Origin: JAVZJR01 sp037447235
Lineage (GTDB): Archaea > Micrarchaeota > Micrarchaeia > Anstonellales > Bilamarchaeaceae
Direction: 5' to 3'
NCBI GenBank assembly: GCA_037447235.1
Contig: JBBIHC010000010.1
Location: 1-32,036, forward strand
DNA: 32,036 nt
Below are positions 24,891 through 32,036 of the stretch, one piece after another. Below the pieces are notes generated by a model, which was not told where the DNA came from, ran no database searches, and saw nothing but the letters and a program-made list of their open reading frames with translations. The translations under genes were made by a program, and so were the position numbers. Position 1 is the stretch's first letter; the number at the start of each line of letters is the position of its first letter.

Positions 24891-25526
24891 ATGGATGAAG
24901 TCCTTTTATTCCTTCTGCAGTCCGGTGCATCAAAGGCGCCGGTCCGTTTGACAACCGTCCAGCTTGGAAAAGCCCTCGGCATGACGCAGCAAAACGCATC
25001 CAAAAGGCTGCAAAAACTGGAAAGGGCCGGTTTTATAAAAAAATCGCACAAGGGGTTTATGATCGCGGAAAAAGGCATTCAAAGCGCAAGAAAAGTTTAC
25101 GCAGGCCTTAAGGAGGTTTTTGAAGGCCCGTTTTTTGAATTGCGAGGTATTTTGGGAAGCGGCCTTGGCGAAGGAAAGTATTACCTCTCGATAGAGCAAT
25201 ACAAGAACGCGGTAAAAAACGCCCTGGGTTTTGTTCCCTATGCAGGAACGCTTAACATAGAAATAGGCGAACATGACCTTTGGAAAAGGGATCTTTTGCT
25301 GTCAAAAGCTGTTGTTCTGCCTGCTTTCGAAGCGGCCGGCAGAAAGTACGGCGCCCTGTCAATCTATCCGTGCTTTATTGGGGGCAAATGCTGTGCAGTC
25401 ATATTCCCGGAGAGAACCCACCACAGGAACAACATCATCGAGATAATATCGGATGTCAACCTTAGAAAATACCTGAGAAAGAAGGATGGCGACGAAATAG
25501 TGCTAAGATTGGGTGTTTTTGGATGA
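24891..25526 (+). CDS. ribK: CTP-dependent riboflavin kinase with N-terminal winged helix (RbkR-like)
   Basis: The archaeal enzyme makes FMN from riboflavin using CTP. The 211-residue product has an N-terminal winged helix (residues about 1-75; LTTVQLGKALGMTQQNASKR and LERAGFIKKSHKGFMI) and a C-terminal kinase domain. The kinase domain shows GSGLGEGKYYLS (89-100), GTLNIEI (119-125), YPCFIGGKCCAVIFPERTHH and DGDEIVLRLG. Proteins of this layout (RbkR) act both as kinase and as regulator of riboflavin genes in several archaea, so autoregulation is plausible. The ATG at 24891 fits the leaderless spacing and the family start. Its stop overlaps the next gene by 4 nt. Confidence 0.93.
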   Translation: MDEVLLFLLQSGASKAPVRLTTVQLGKALGMTQQNASKRLQKLERAGFIKKSHKGFMIAEKGIQSARKVYAGLKEVFEGPFFELRGILGSGLGEGKYYLSIEQYKNAVKNALGFVPYAGTLNIEIGEHDLWKRDLLLSKAVVLPAFEAAGRKYGALSIYPCFIGGKCCAVIFPERTHHRNNIIEIISDVNLRKYLRKKDGDEIVLRLGVFG

Positions 25527-26860
25527 AAGGCTACGGACTTGGCGAGCGTGTCGAGCTTGAAGGCGTCGTAATAAGCCAAAAATATGGAAGAAATGCAATC
25601 GAGTATGCGATTTACACAACTGAAGGCAAATTTTCGTTTTTTTCTTCGGAAAATCTCCCAAAAGGCAGCGAGATCGCGGTGGACGGGGTAGTATCGTCAT
25701 TGCTCCCCCTAAGCATAAATGCCAAATCCGTCGTTGAAAAACCCGGTTTATACCAAAAAGTGGCTGATTCGATAGAAGAAAGGGCAGTGCTCAGGAACTT
25801 TCTTTTGGACAATCAGCTGACACTGCGCCTGGGGGACCGCTTTCGCTCGATATCAAAAAGGCTTTATTCAGCGAAGGAGCTTAACCGTTTTGTGCTGCTT
25901 CGTTTTCACGGCGATGCGGACGGCATAGCCGGGGCTCTTGCTCTCGGGAGCGCCATTGCATTCAGGGCCTTGCAGCAAAACAGCGCTGTTTATCAGCAGC
26001 GGGATGTCGTAAGCGACATGGGCGCAATATACCACGAGAAAAGACCCATGGTCGTTCTCCTTGATTTCGGATCAAATGACAAAAGCAGCAGGCAGCTTGA
26101 ACTTTTGCGTGCATCCGGCGCGGAAATCATCCTTATAGATCACCATCCCCTGGGCAAGGAGACCGCGGCGATTCCCCATCTCCTGCTTTCGCCATGGCTC
26201 CTTGACGGGCTGGAAAATCCATCATCCTATACAGCCGGTTACCTTGCTTCCGAACTCGCAGCGCTTCTTGGCGTCGAAAGTGCAAAATACGCCAAAATCG
26301 CCTGTGCAGGCGACAAGAGCACGGTGTGCCCGGTCTCGGAAGAGGATCGGAATACCGCGCTCGTTCTGGATTACCTCGCCAGCAACTCCACTTACAGGAA
26401 CAATCTGGCTTTTTACAGGGATGTGCTCGGCAAAAGCGAGCTTTTTCACTCAGTGCTGGCTCAGGCTAAGGAAAGCATAGATGAAGCCACCGACAAGGCC
26501 ATTGCAAAAATGAAAAAAATAGGCAAGGAAACCGTTACTGTTTTTGTCGTGCCGCTTTCAGGTCTGATAAAAAAAGGCGAATTCCCGACGAGCAGCAAAA
26601 TCGCCACCGCAGTGCTTGACAGAGTGAGGGGGCAAGGGCCCGCGGTCGTAATCGCCCATCGGGCCGGCGTGATCATCCTGCGGGCAGACCGGTCCGCAGT
26701 GGAGGTGGGCATTGATTTGTCCGCAATTATAGATAAAATCAGCCTTCGTTTTGGAGATTTTATCAACTCAGGCGGCGGTCATGCCACTGCTGCAGCGATT
26801 CATACGCATCCGGGTTACGAACACCCGATAATTGAGGCATTGTTGGAGCATTTTAAATAA
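25523..26860 (+). CDS. DHH/DHHA1 phosphoesterase, RecJ-like exonuclease
   Basis: The 445-residue protein is an archaeal RecJ-type DHH nuclease. An N-terminal OB-like domain (about residues 1-75) precedes the DHH domain. Motif I is FHGDADGIAGALAL (Asp131, Asp133), motif II is VVLLDFGSND (Asp181) and motif III is LIDHHP (206-208). Near the C-terminus, NSGGGHATAAA (GGGH at 417-420) marks DHHA1. Relatives digest single-stranded DNA or RNA 5' or 3' and some (GAN) associate with the CMG helicase; which activity this has is unknown. It is translationally coupled to ribK through ATGA. Confidence 0.92.
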   Translation: MKGYGLGERVELEGVVISQKYGRNAIEYAIYTTEGKFSFFSSENLPKGSEIAVDGVVSSLLPLSINAKSVVEKPGLYQKVADSIEERAVLRNFLLDNQLTLRLGDRFRSISKRLYSAKELNRFVLLRFHGDADGIAGALALGSAIAFRALQQNSAVYQQRDVVSDMGAIYHEKRPMVVLLDFGSNDKSSRQLELLRASGAEIILIDHHPLGKETAAIPHLLLSPWLLDGLENPSSYTAGYLASELAALLGVESAKYAKIACAGDKSTVCPVSEEDRNTALVLDYLASNSTYRNNLAFYRDVLGKSELFHSVLAQAKESIDEATDKAIAKMKKIGKETVTVFVVPLSGLIKKGEFPTSSKIATAVLDRVRGQGPAVVIAHRAGVIILRADRSAVEVGIDLSAIIDKISLRFGDFINSGGGHATAAAIHTHPGYEHPIIEALLEHFK

Positions 26861-26876
26861 AATAAAAAAATAAAAC

Positions 26877-27179
26877 TTATTCGAACTCGCTAAGATTTAT
26901 ATCCGGTTCTTCCAGCACGATGCCCAGCTCATTCTCAATGTTTTCAGCTTCGCTTACCATTTCGTCAAGCTCGGATGTATTCATTTCTGGCTCTGCGATT
27001 AACGATTCATCGATTTCTATGTCCGAACCGGCAATCTCCTCCAGCGCATCGCTACCGGTTCCGTCTTTAAAATTTTCAAGTTCCCCGGCATTATCCGTCA
27101 CGGGCGCGCCGCCACTGCCGATGCATCCAAGCAGCAGGCTGAACAAAATCACGCACATTGCCGCGATCGCAAATCTCAT
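26877..27179 (-). CDS. Small acidic secreted lipoprotein, function unknown
   Basis: The 100-residue product has a signal peptide ending in a lipobox (FSLLLGC, Cys19), after which the mature chain would be lipid-anchored. The rest is strongly acidic and low in hydrophobics, rich in Glu, Asp and Ser, with repeated E-rich pieces (SDIEIDESLIAEPEMNTSEL, then EPDINLSEFE). No family is recognised. It lies 13 nt after the secreted helical protein, with GGGTGA as ribosome binding site, so the two probably act together at the cell surface. Confidence 0.8.
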   Translation of the reverse strand: MRFAIAAMCVILFSLLLGCIGSGGAPVTDNAGELENFKDGTGSDALEEIAGSDIEIDESLIAEPEMNTSELDEMVSEAENIENELGIVLEEPDINLSEFE

Positions 27180-27192
27180 GCAATCACCCGTC

Positions 27193-28140
27193 TTATTGCT
27201 CGGTTGCCTCTTCCTGTGGCTGCTCGCCAGTTGTGTTCATTGGGTTGGCCTCTTTGAATGCGTCTTTCAGTTCTTTCAATGCGTCCACAAGCATCACGCG
27301 TGCCTGGACTATATGTGCGTGGCCTTCCCTGAATAGTTTGTCCGCGTCTTTCATGCTGTCGATTGCCATAAAAGATTCCCTTGCCAACTCAAGCTCCGCT
27401 TGTGCTTCTGCCACTGCCTGTTCGGAATTTGTTATCGCTTCACGAATTCCACTTACGTCATAGCCTTTCTGCTCAAGTTTGTCCGCCCTTTCTCCCAGCT
27501 TCTGCAGCAGATTCTCAAACCTGTCAAGTATGTTGTCAAAGTTTGATATGAGCAGCAGGCCGGCGTATTTCTTTATTACCGCCCTTGCCTCGCCCCATTT
27601 CTCCCTGGCTTTTATTGCAATCTCCCTGACCTCGGCTTTTGTCTCTGCGGTTTCAAGCCCGTCTTTCAACCCCTCAAGCTCAACTACATCCTGTTCAAGC
27701 TCGCCAAGCATCAGCGCCTTGTCATCTTCGCTGAGCGCCTTGGAGGAATCTATCCGCTTTTCCAAAATCTCTATATGGCTTATCATTCTCTCGATTACTT
27801 TCTGTACGTATTCTTTTGCTTTCTCAACAACAATGCCGGACGCATTCAAACTTGCATTGGCAAAAGCGCCACGTGTTGTTCTCCATTCCTCAATCGCTTC
27901 CTGATACCTCTCCTTGGCTCTGGTGTAAGTTGCCTCAGCATCCTCAATCCTTGCCCTTACCCGCTCGCGCTCCTGTTCGCCAAGGGGCCCGACCGAGGTT
28001 TCATTCCCGGCACCAGCCCATATGGCCGTTCCGTTCCCATTGCCGGCTGCATTTGCACTTGTGGCTGTGCCTTCCGCAAAAACCGTTCCTGCAAGCATGG
28101 CCGCGACCAGCAGGACGGCCAACATACCATACAACTTCAT
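27193..28140 (-). CDS. Secreted helical (coiled-coil) protein, function unknown
   Basis: The 315-residue protein has a signal peptide (MKLYGMLAVLLVAAMLAGTV, then FAE), a Gly/Asn/Ala/Thr-rich linker with N-glycosylation-type sequons (NGT, NET), and a long Glu/Lys/Ala-rich helical body from about residue 55 to 290 that should form coiled coils. It ends in an acidic Gln/Glu tail (GEQPQEEATEQ). No transmembrane helix follows the signal, so it is probably released or held by partners such as the lipoprotein encoded next. Its composition resembles that of the giant surface protein at 7898-12055. No enzyme motif is seen. GGTGA lies 4 nt before the ATG. Confidence 0.82.
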   Translation of the reverse strand: MKLYGMLAVLLVAAMLAGTVFAEGTATSANAAGNGNGTAIWAGAGNETSVGPLGEQERERVRARIEDAEATYTRAKERYQEAIEEWRTTRGAFANASLNASGIVVEKAKEYVQKVIERMISHIEILEKRIDSSKALSEDDKALMLGELEQDVVELEGLKDGLETAETKAEVREIAIKAREKWGEARAVIKKYAGLLLISNFDNILDRFENLLQKLGERADKLEQKGYDVSGIREAITNSEQAVAEAQAELELARESFMAIDSMKDADKLFREGHAHIVQARVMLVDALKELKDAFKEANPMNTTGEQPQEEATEQ

Positions 28141-28245
28141 ATTATCACCAAAAAAGAGAGCCCTTCCATTATTTATATTGATTCTTTATGAAAGCTTTTG
28201 CGAAAGTTTGGCAATGTTTTTATAGATTGTCCCATATTCATAAAT
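28141..28245. promoter_or_regulatory. Divergent promoter of the secreted-protein and HTH-purP units
   Basis: Minus-strand CAATATAAAT (28171-28180) lies about 35 bp before the ATG at 28140. Plus-strand TTTTATAGAT (28217-28226) is centred about 25 bp before the ATG at 28246. The 105-bp gap is AT-rich and contains AAAGCTTTTGCGAAAGTTTG, with a partial repeat of GAAAG. It is the natural place for the adjacent membrane-tethered regulator to act. Confidence 0.45.
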
Positions 28246-28992
28246 ATGCGGGCATGGCTCGGGTTGTTGTTTTTAGTCACTTTACTACATTCTGCAACAG
28301 TATATGGGGACATATACAACGCGGAAGATTTTGAAAAAATGCAAAATGTCATATTAAGGATAAACGGGTCGGTTACTGCACAATATTTCATAAAGGAAGG
28401 AAATTATTCTATTGAACTCCTGCCGGGCGCCTATGTCTTCCAGGCATTTTTTTATGATAATGGCACATTGAAATATGCTTCTTATGACCAATTGGTTGTT
28501 GGCGAAAATGAAAGCGGCATCCCTTTTGACATAATCCTTCTCAGTCCGGATATGATCAGCCCGCTTTACGGGGTGGCAGTTGAAGACGCGGCCTATGGGA
28601 AAAACAAGGGTCCGGTTGATGGGCAGGCAAAGGAGCAGGGCATCGATGCTATTGCCATTTTTGCCGTTATCATTTCTTTGCTCTTGGCTGCGGCGGTCTC
28701 TGCTTATTTTTTCCTGCAGAAAAATCAAAAAAATGCGCAAACAGCGGAAGAGCCGGAAAGCGGGGCGATGCATTCAATGCACGATCTTGGCGAAGATGAA
28801 AAGAATGTCATAAGATTGCTGGAATCCAACGAGGGGAGGATGCTTCAAAGGGAATTGCGCCAGCAGCTTAGGTTCTCGGAAACAAAAATGAGCCTGCTTT
28901 TGGATGAGCTTGAAGTTAATAAAATAATAAAGAGAATCAAGAGGGGAAGGGGAAATATTGTGAAGCTTTTAAGGAGGGGTGAAAATGGTTAG
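28246..28992 (+). CDS. Membrane-tethered winged-helix protein with extracytoplasmic sensor domain
   Basis: The 248-residue product has a signal-like N-terminal helix (residues 3-20), an extracytoplasmic beta-rich domain (about 22-105, reminiscent of a small beta-sandwich; GNYSIELLPGAYVFQAFFYD) with four N-glycosylation sequons, one transmembrane helix (134-157), a Gln/Glu-rich linker and a C-terminal winged helix (183-243; LLESNEGRMLQRELRQQL then SETKMSLLLDELEVNKIIKR). It should carry an outside signal to DNA. The ATG at 28246 is chosen from TATA spacing and signal-peptide position; the longer frame from 28198 has no support. Its last 8 nt overlap the purP start. I know similar layouts in archaea but not their targets. 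Confidence 0.82.
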   Translation: MRAWLGLLFLVTLLHSATVYGDIYNAEDFEKMQNVILRINGSVTAQYFIKEGNYSIELLPGAYVFQAFFYDNGTLKYASYDQLVVGENESGIPFDIILLSPDMISPLYGVAVEDAAYGKNKGPVDGQAKEQGIDAIAIFAVIISLLLAAAVSAYFFLQKNQKNAQTAEEPESGAMHSMHDLGEDEKNVIRLLESNEGRMLQRELRQQLRFSETKMSLLLDELEVNKIIKRIKRGRGNIVKLLRRGENG

Positions 28993-30070
28993 TATTGCAA
29001 CATTGGGAAGCCATTCGGCTTTGGATGTCAGCGAAGGGGCGAAAGAGGAAGGTTTCCGTTCAATCGTGGTATGCCAGAAGGGCAGGGACAAAACCTACTC
29101 CAGGCATTACAAGACCAGAAAACGGGCCGGCCGTGAGATTGGCGTCGTAGACGAGGTAATGCTGCTGGAAAAATTCAAGGATATCGTGGCGAAGGAAAAC
29201 CAGAAAAAACTACTTGAAAAAAATGCAGTTTTCATTCCAAACCGTTCTTTTGCGGTATATGTAGGCTATGGCGCGATAGAGAAGGAATTCAAGGTCCCAA
29301 TTTTCGGGAACAAATACCTGCTGCGGGCCGAGGAGCGCGATGCAGAGAAAAACCAGTACTATCTTATGGAAAAGGCAGGCATAAGATACCCGCGCGAAGT
29401 CAAATCGCCGGAAGCCATAGACCGGCTTTGCATCGTTAAGGTAAGCGAGGCCAAAAGAACATATGAGCGCGCTTTTTTTCTTGCGTCGAGTTATGCGGAA
29501 TACCAGGAAAAAAGCCGCAAGCTGCTTTCTGAAGGCAAGATAAGCGAGGATGGATTGAGAAAAGCCAAAATAGAGGAGTACATAGTTGGCGCGTACTTCA
29601 ACCTTAATTTCTTTTATTCCCCGGTCAATGGGGAACTTGAGCTTTTGGGCGTTGATATGAGGAGGCAAACGAACCTTGACGGGTTCCTAAGGTTGCCGGC
29701 GGACCAGCAGCTTGAGCTTCTGGAGCATATGCAGCCGACGACAATAGAGGTAGGGCACGTCGCCTGCACGCTGCGCGAATCACTTTTGGAGCAGGCGTTT
29801 GAAATCGGGGAAAAATTTGTTGATGCGGTGAAAAAAACCTACAAAAACGGCATAATAGGACCGTTCGCGCTTCAGGGCACGTTTGAGGAAAGCGATGGCG
29901 AAAACTTTGTTTGCTTTGATGTCTCCCTTCGCATGCCAGGTTCCCCCGGAACCCGCTTCACCCCATATTCTTCGTATCTTTTCAGGGAAAACATAAGTTT
30001 TGGAAGAAGAATCGCAATGGAAATCAAACAGGCAACGAAAAAGAAAATGATGGATCTGGTTACTACCTGA
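28985..30070 (+). CDS. purP: FAICAR synthetase PurP (formate-dependent)
   Basis: PurP is the archaeal enzyme that formylates AICAR with formate and ATP, the penultimate step of IMP synthesis. The 361-residue ATP-grasp protein starts MVSIATLGSHSALDVSEGAK, and continues with FRSIVVCQKGR, FGNKYLLRAEERDAEKNQYY, EYIVGAYFNLNFFYSPV, ELLGVDMRRQTNLDGFLR and RMPGSPGTRFTPYSSYLF. All are typical of the family. The ATG at 28985 is preferred over GTG at 28979, because AGGAGGGG (28972-28979) lies 5-7 nt upstream. It overlaps the stop of the membrane-tethered winged-helix gene by 8 nt. The other window gene in the pathway is purF, about 6 kb away. Confidence 0.96.
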   Translation: MVSIATLGSHSALDVSEGAKEEGFRSIVVCQKGRDKTYSRHYKTRKRAGREIGVVDEVMLLEKFKDIVAKENQKKLLEKNAVFIPNRSFAVYVGYGAIEKEFKVPIFGNKYLLRAEERDAEKNQYYLMEKAGIRYPREVKSPEAIDRLCIVKVSEAKRTYERAFFLASSYAEYQEKSRKLLSEGKISEDGLRKAKIEEYIVGAYFNLNFFYSPVNGELELLGVDMRRQTNLDGFLRLPADQQLELLEHMQPTTIEVGHVACTLRESLLEQAFEIGEKFVDAVKKTYKNGIIGPFALQGTFEESDGENFVCFDVSLRMPGSPGTRFTPYSSYLFRENISFGRRIAMEIKQATKKKMMDLVTT

Positions 30071-30072
30071 TT

Positions 30073-31041
30073 TTAGCAGTCCAGGACATACGCAAAAATC
30101 AGCGGGGCGACGATGGTCGCATCCGATTCTATCATAAAAGCCGGCGTTCCGGGTTCCAGCTTCCCCCAGCTTATCTTTTCATTTGGCGGTGCTCCGGAAT
30201 AAGAGCCATAGCTTGTCGTGGAATCAGAGATTTGACAGAAATAAGCCCATTTCGGAACGCTTTCTTTCATGTCCTGTTCAATCAGCGGAACTACGCAGAT
30301 CGGAAAATCTCCTGCGATTCCGCCTCCAATCTGGAAAAATCCGATCCTATGCTTTGCCGATTCTTTTTTATACCATTCAATCAATTCGAGCATATATGAA
30401 ACGCCATTTTTCACGATGTTTATGTTGTTTATTTTTTTCTTTGCCACGCTTGCGGCAAACACATTCCCGAGCGTGGAATCCTCCCAGCCTGGGACAAAAA
30501 TCGGCAGGTTTTTCTCGCATGCAGCAATAATCCAGCTTTCTTTTGAATCTATGGCGTAATGTTCTTTCAACTTGCCGCTCTTAACCAACGCGTAAATATA
30601 TTCGTGCGGGAATTTCTGCATGTTGTTTTTTTCGCTTTCCTTCCACATTTCCACCAATATTTTTTCAACTACCCTAATTGTTTGTTCTGGTATGCCAGTA
30701 TCAGTCACTCTGTTGTAGCCTTTTTTGAGCAGTTCCGCATCTTTTTCAGGCGTCATGGCGCGATGATCCTTGATTCTTAAATAGGATTTGTTTCCCACAA
30801 GATTAAATATGTCCTCCTCCAAATTGGCCCCAGTAGTGCATATCGCATGTACTTTGTCTTGCCTTATCATCTCAGCGAGCATTGAGCCCAGTTCCGCAGT
30901 GCTCATCGCTCCGGCCAGTGTAATCATCATCTTGCCATTGCTGTTGATTAGGTCAACGTATGCTTCTGCAGCTTCTTTAAGAATTCTGGCGTTAAAATGC
31001 CTGAAATAATTTTTCACAAAATTTTTCACACCGCTTTTCAT
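30073..31041 (-). CDS. dys: Deoxyhypusine synthase family protein
   Basis: Deoxyhypusine synthase moves the aminobutyl group of spermidine to a lysine of aIF5A. The 322-residue protein has ITLAGAMSTAELGSMLAEMI, TTGANLEEDIFNLVG (NAD-binding region), GYNRVTDTGIPEQTI, VPGWEDSTLGNVFA, GGGIAGDFPICVVP, and SWGKL with Lys294 as the expected reactive lysine. The pattern is closer to the DHS-like group common in bacteria than to the classical archaeal/eukaryotic enzyme, so aminobutyl transfer to another acceptor (for example homospermidine formation) is possible. A TATA-like CATTTAAATG about 25 bp upstream suggests a leaderless message. It ends 2 bp from the convergent purP stop. Confidence 0.9.
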   Translation of the reverse strand: MKSGVKNFVKNYFRHFNARILKEAAEAYVDLINSNGKMMITLAGAMSTAELGSMLAEMIRQDKVHAICTTGANLEEDIFNLVGNKSYLRIKDHRAMTPEKDAELLKKGYNRVTDTGIPEQTIRVVEKILVEMWKESEKNNMQKFPHEYIYALVKSGKLKEHYAIDSKESWIIAACEKNLPIFVPGWEDSTLGNVFAASVAKKKINNINIVKNGVSYMLELIEWYKKESAKHRIGFFQIGGGIAGDFPICVVPLIEQDMKESVPKWAYFCQISDSTTSYGSYSGAPPNEKISWGKLEPGTPAFMIESDATIVAPLIFAYVLDC

Positions 31042-31053
31042 ACAGATAATTTT

Positions 31054-31755
31054 TCACAAAACATTTAAATGTCTTCTACAGATTTTTTCAGAATTTTTAA
31101 AATTTGAGAAAAAATCAGGGCTCAGGCATTCAAAATCTTTTATTTTCGCATCGGCACTGCACCCGCCTTTTTCAACAGCAACCGGCGCTTCAACAGCGAT
31201 GACCTTCATCCCTGCCGCCTTTGCCGCCAGGCATCCGGAGATTGAATCCTCAAACACAAGGCATTCCTGCGGCGCGGCATTGAGTTTTTTTGCGGCGGCA
31301 AGATAGCATTCCGGATCTGGTTTTCTTTTTTTGTAGTCCTCTCTCCCTATTACGATGTCAAAATATTTTTCCAGTTTTAATACCGAGAGCGCAAGCCTGA
31401 TGTTATCCCTGTGTCCGCCAGACACTATCGCCGTCTTGATTTTTTGTTTTTTTGCTTCCCGCAGGAAATTCTCTATCCCTTTTTTGGTTTGCAGCTTTCC
31501 CTCCATAATTCTTTTTTGGAACAGCTCTCTTCTTTCGTCTACATACCTGCTTATAGCGGTTTCGTCAGTTATTCCTTTCTCGCCCAGCAATGTTTTCATG
31601 ATAAAAGGGCTGCCTGCGCCGACAAATTCCGTGTACCACCTGTTTTCGCCTATGCCTATACCAAGCGGTGCCAGCACGGTTCTGAATGTCTCAAGGTGCA
31701 CAGGCTCTGAGTCAACCACCACTCCGTCAAAATCAAAAAGAAACGCTCTCGCCAT
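31054..31755 (-). CDS. HAD-superfamily hydrolase, beta-phosphoglucomutase-like
   Basis: The 233-residue protein is a subclass I HAD phosphatase or mutase. Motif I is FLFDFDGVVVDSEP with nucleophile Asp8 and acid/base Asp10, and a helical cap follows (residues about 16-85). Motif II is AIVSGG, motif III is in KRKPDPECYL, and motif IV is LVFEDSISGCLAAKAAGMKVIAV. Such enzymes act on sugar phosphates or related small phosphoesters; the exact substrate is not readable. It ends 12 bp before the DHS-like start, so the two could share a transcript, and it is divergent from the 5S rRNA. Confidence 0.92.
   Translation of the reverse strand: MARAFLFDFDGVVVDSEPVHLETFRTVLAPLGIGIGENRWYTEFVGAGSPFIMKTLLGEKGITDETAISRYVDERRELFQKRIMEGKLQTKKGIENFLREAKKQKIKTAIVSGGHRDNIRLALSVLKLEKYFDIVIGREDYKKRKPDPECYLAAAKKLNAAPQECLVFEDSISGCLAAKAAGMKVIAVEAPVAVEKGGCSADAKIKDFECLSPDFFSNFKNSEKICRRHLNVL
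31061..31070 (-). promoter_or_regulatory. TATA-like box of the deoxyhypusine synthase-like gene
   Basis: The minus strand has CATTTAAATG at this place, centred about 25 bp before the ATG at 31041. It lies inside the 3' end of the HAD hydrolase gene, so the second gene can be expressed alone. Confidence 0.45.
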
Positions 31756-31815
31756 TTTCCCAGCGCTTTAAATAATTTCAAAAGAATTAAAAATCCTTAT
31801 CAGCAATATAAAAAT
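31756..31815. promoter_or_regulatory. Divergent promoter of HAD hydrolase and 5S rRNA
   Basis: Plus-strand AATTAAAAATCC (31785-31796) is placed about 25 bp before the 5S rRNA start. Minus-strand ATTATTTAAAG (31767-31777) lies about 17 bp before the HAD ATG. No other structure is seen. Confidence 0.4.
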
Positions 31816-31929
<114 letters not shown>

Positions 31930-31942
31930 TCTTATATTTTCA
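31930..31942 (+). terminator. T-rich terminator of 5S rRNA
   Basis: TCTTATATTTTCA follows the last 5S pair directly. T-rich runs of this type end archaeal transcripts. The remaining 94 bp to the window end show no gene that I can support. Confidence 0.4.
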
Positions 31943-32036
31943 TAGTATTTGTATTCTTACTGGACGCTCGTTCCGCTTCGCTGCACTCGCTTCACCTTCT
32001 ACTGTATTTTAAGTGAATGCATTTAGACGATAAAGC

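Noticed and set aside
31955..31995. Repetitive CGCTTCGCT-like run near the window end
   Set aside because: It is short and imperfect, and with only 94 bp after 5S I cannot tell repeat from coding sequence.

Overview
This window is archaeal chromosome. The evidence is the large subunit of the archaea-specific DNA polymerase D, FEN1 with a C-terminal PCNA-binding box, archaeal-type PheT, uS10 and Dim1/KsgA, a CTP-dependent riboflavin kinase fused to a winged helix, PurP, a deoxyhypusine synthase family protein, MBF1, ADP-forming acyl-CoA synthetase subunits and a tRNA-Ala without encoded CCA. Many genes have a TATA-like box about 25 bp before the start codon (probable leaderless mRNAs), and others have GGAGG/GGTGA-type ribosome binding sites. 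Coding is dense, with many overlapping starts and stops. De novo purine and pyrimidine genes are present, so this is not a strongly reduced parasite. An uncultivated DPANN or deep euryarchaeal lineage is my guess; the window alone does not settle it.

Layout. 1-269: a structured inverted repeat and the carB promoter. 270-4486: carB then carA (reversed order), with a 16-nt insertion and frameshift in the 5' part of carB. 4549-7851: PolD large subunit. 7898-12340: a 1385-residue membrane-anchored coiled-coil surface protein of unknown function and a small two-helix membrane protein. 12298-13136 (minus): uS10 and a Mut7-C family protein. 13327-14477: a SpeD-like protein and KsgA/Dim1. 14450-16338 (minus): AMMECR1, MEMO and a nitroreductase. 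16401-16791: tRNA-Ala(GGC) and MscL. 16826-18840: two subunits of an ADP-forming acyl-CoA synthetase. 18948-19193: an AT-rich orphan Cas2-like gene behind a 24-bp palindrome. 22700-19215 (minus): purF, rhomboid protease, pheT. 24860-22755 (minus): release-factor-type methyltransferase, MBF1, FEN1. 24891-26860: riboflavin kinase/regulator and a DHH (RecJ-like) nuclease. 28140-26877 (minus): a secreted helical protein and an acidic lipoprotein, divergent from a membrane-tethered winged-helix protein that is translationally coupled to purP (28246-30070). 31755-30073 (minus): HAD hydrolase and a deoxyhypusine synthase-like enzyme. 31816-31929: 5S rRNA.

Themes. Nucleotide synthesis (carAB, purF, purP), replication and repair (PolD, FEN1, RecJ-like), translation (uS10, KsgA, PheT, tRNA, 5S, Mtq2-like methylase, DHS-like) and energy (ACD) are ordinary core functions. 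The less explained material is the giant surface protein and its small neighbour, the envelope gene set around the membrane-tethered regulator, the orphan Cas2-like gene with its palindrome, the SpeD-like protein lacking the usual Glu at the cleavage site, and the carB frameshift. I see no CRISPR array, transposase or intein.
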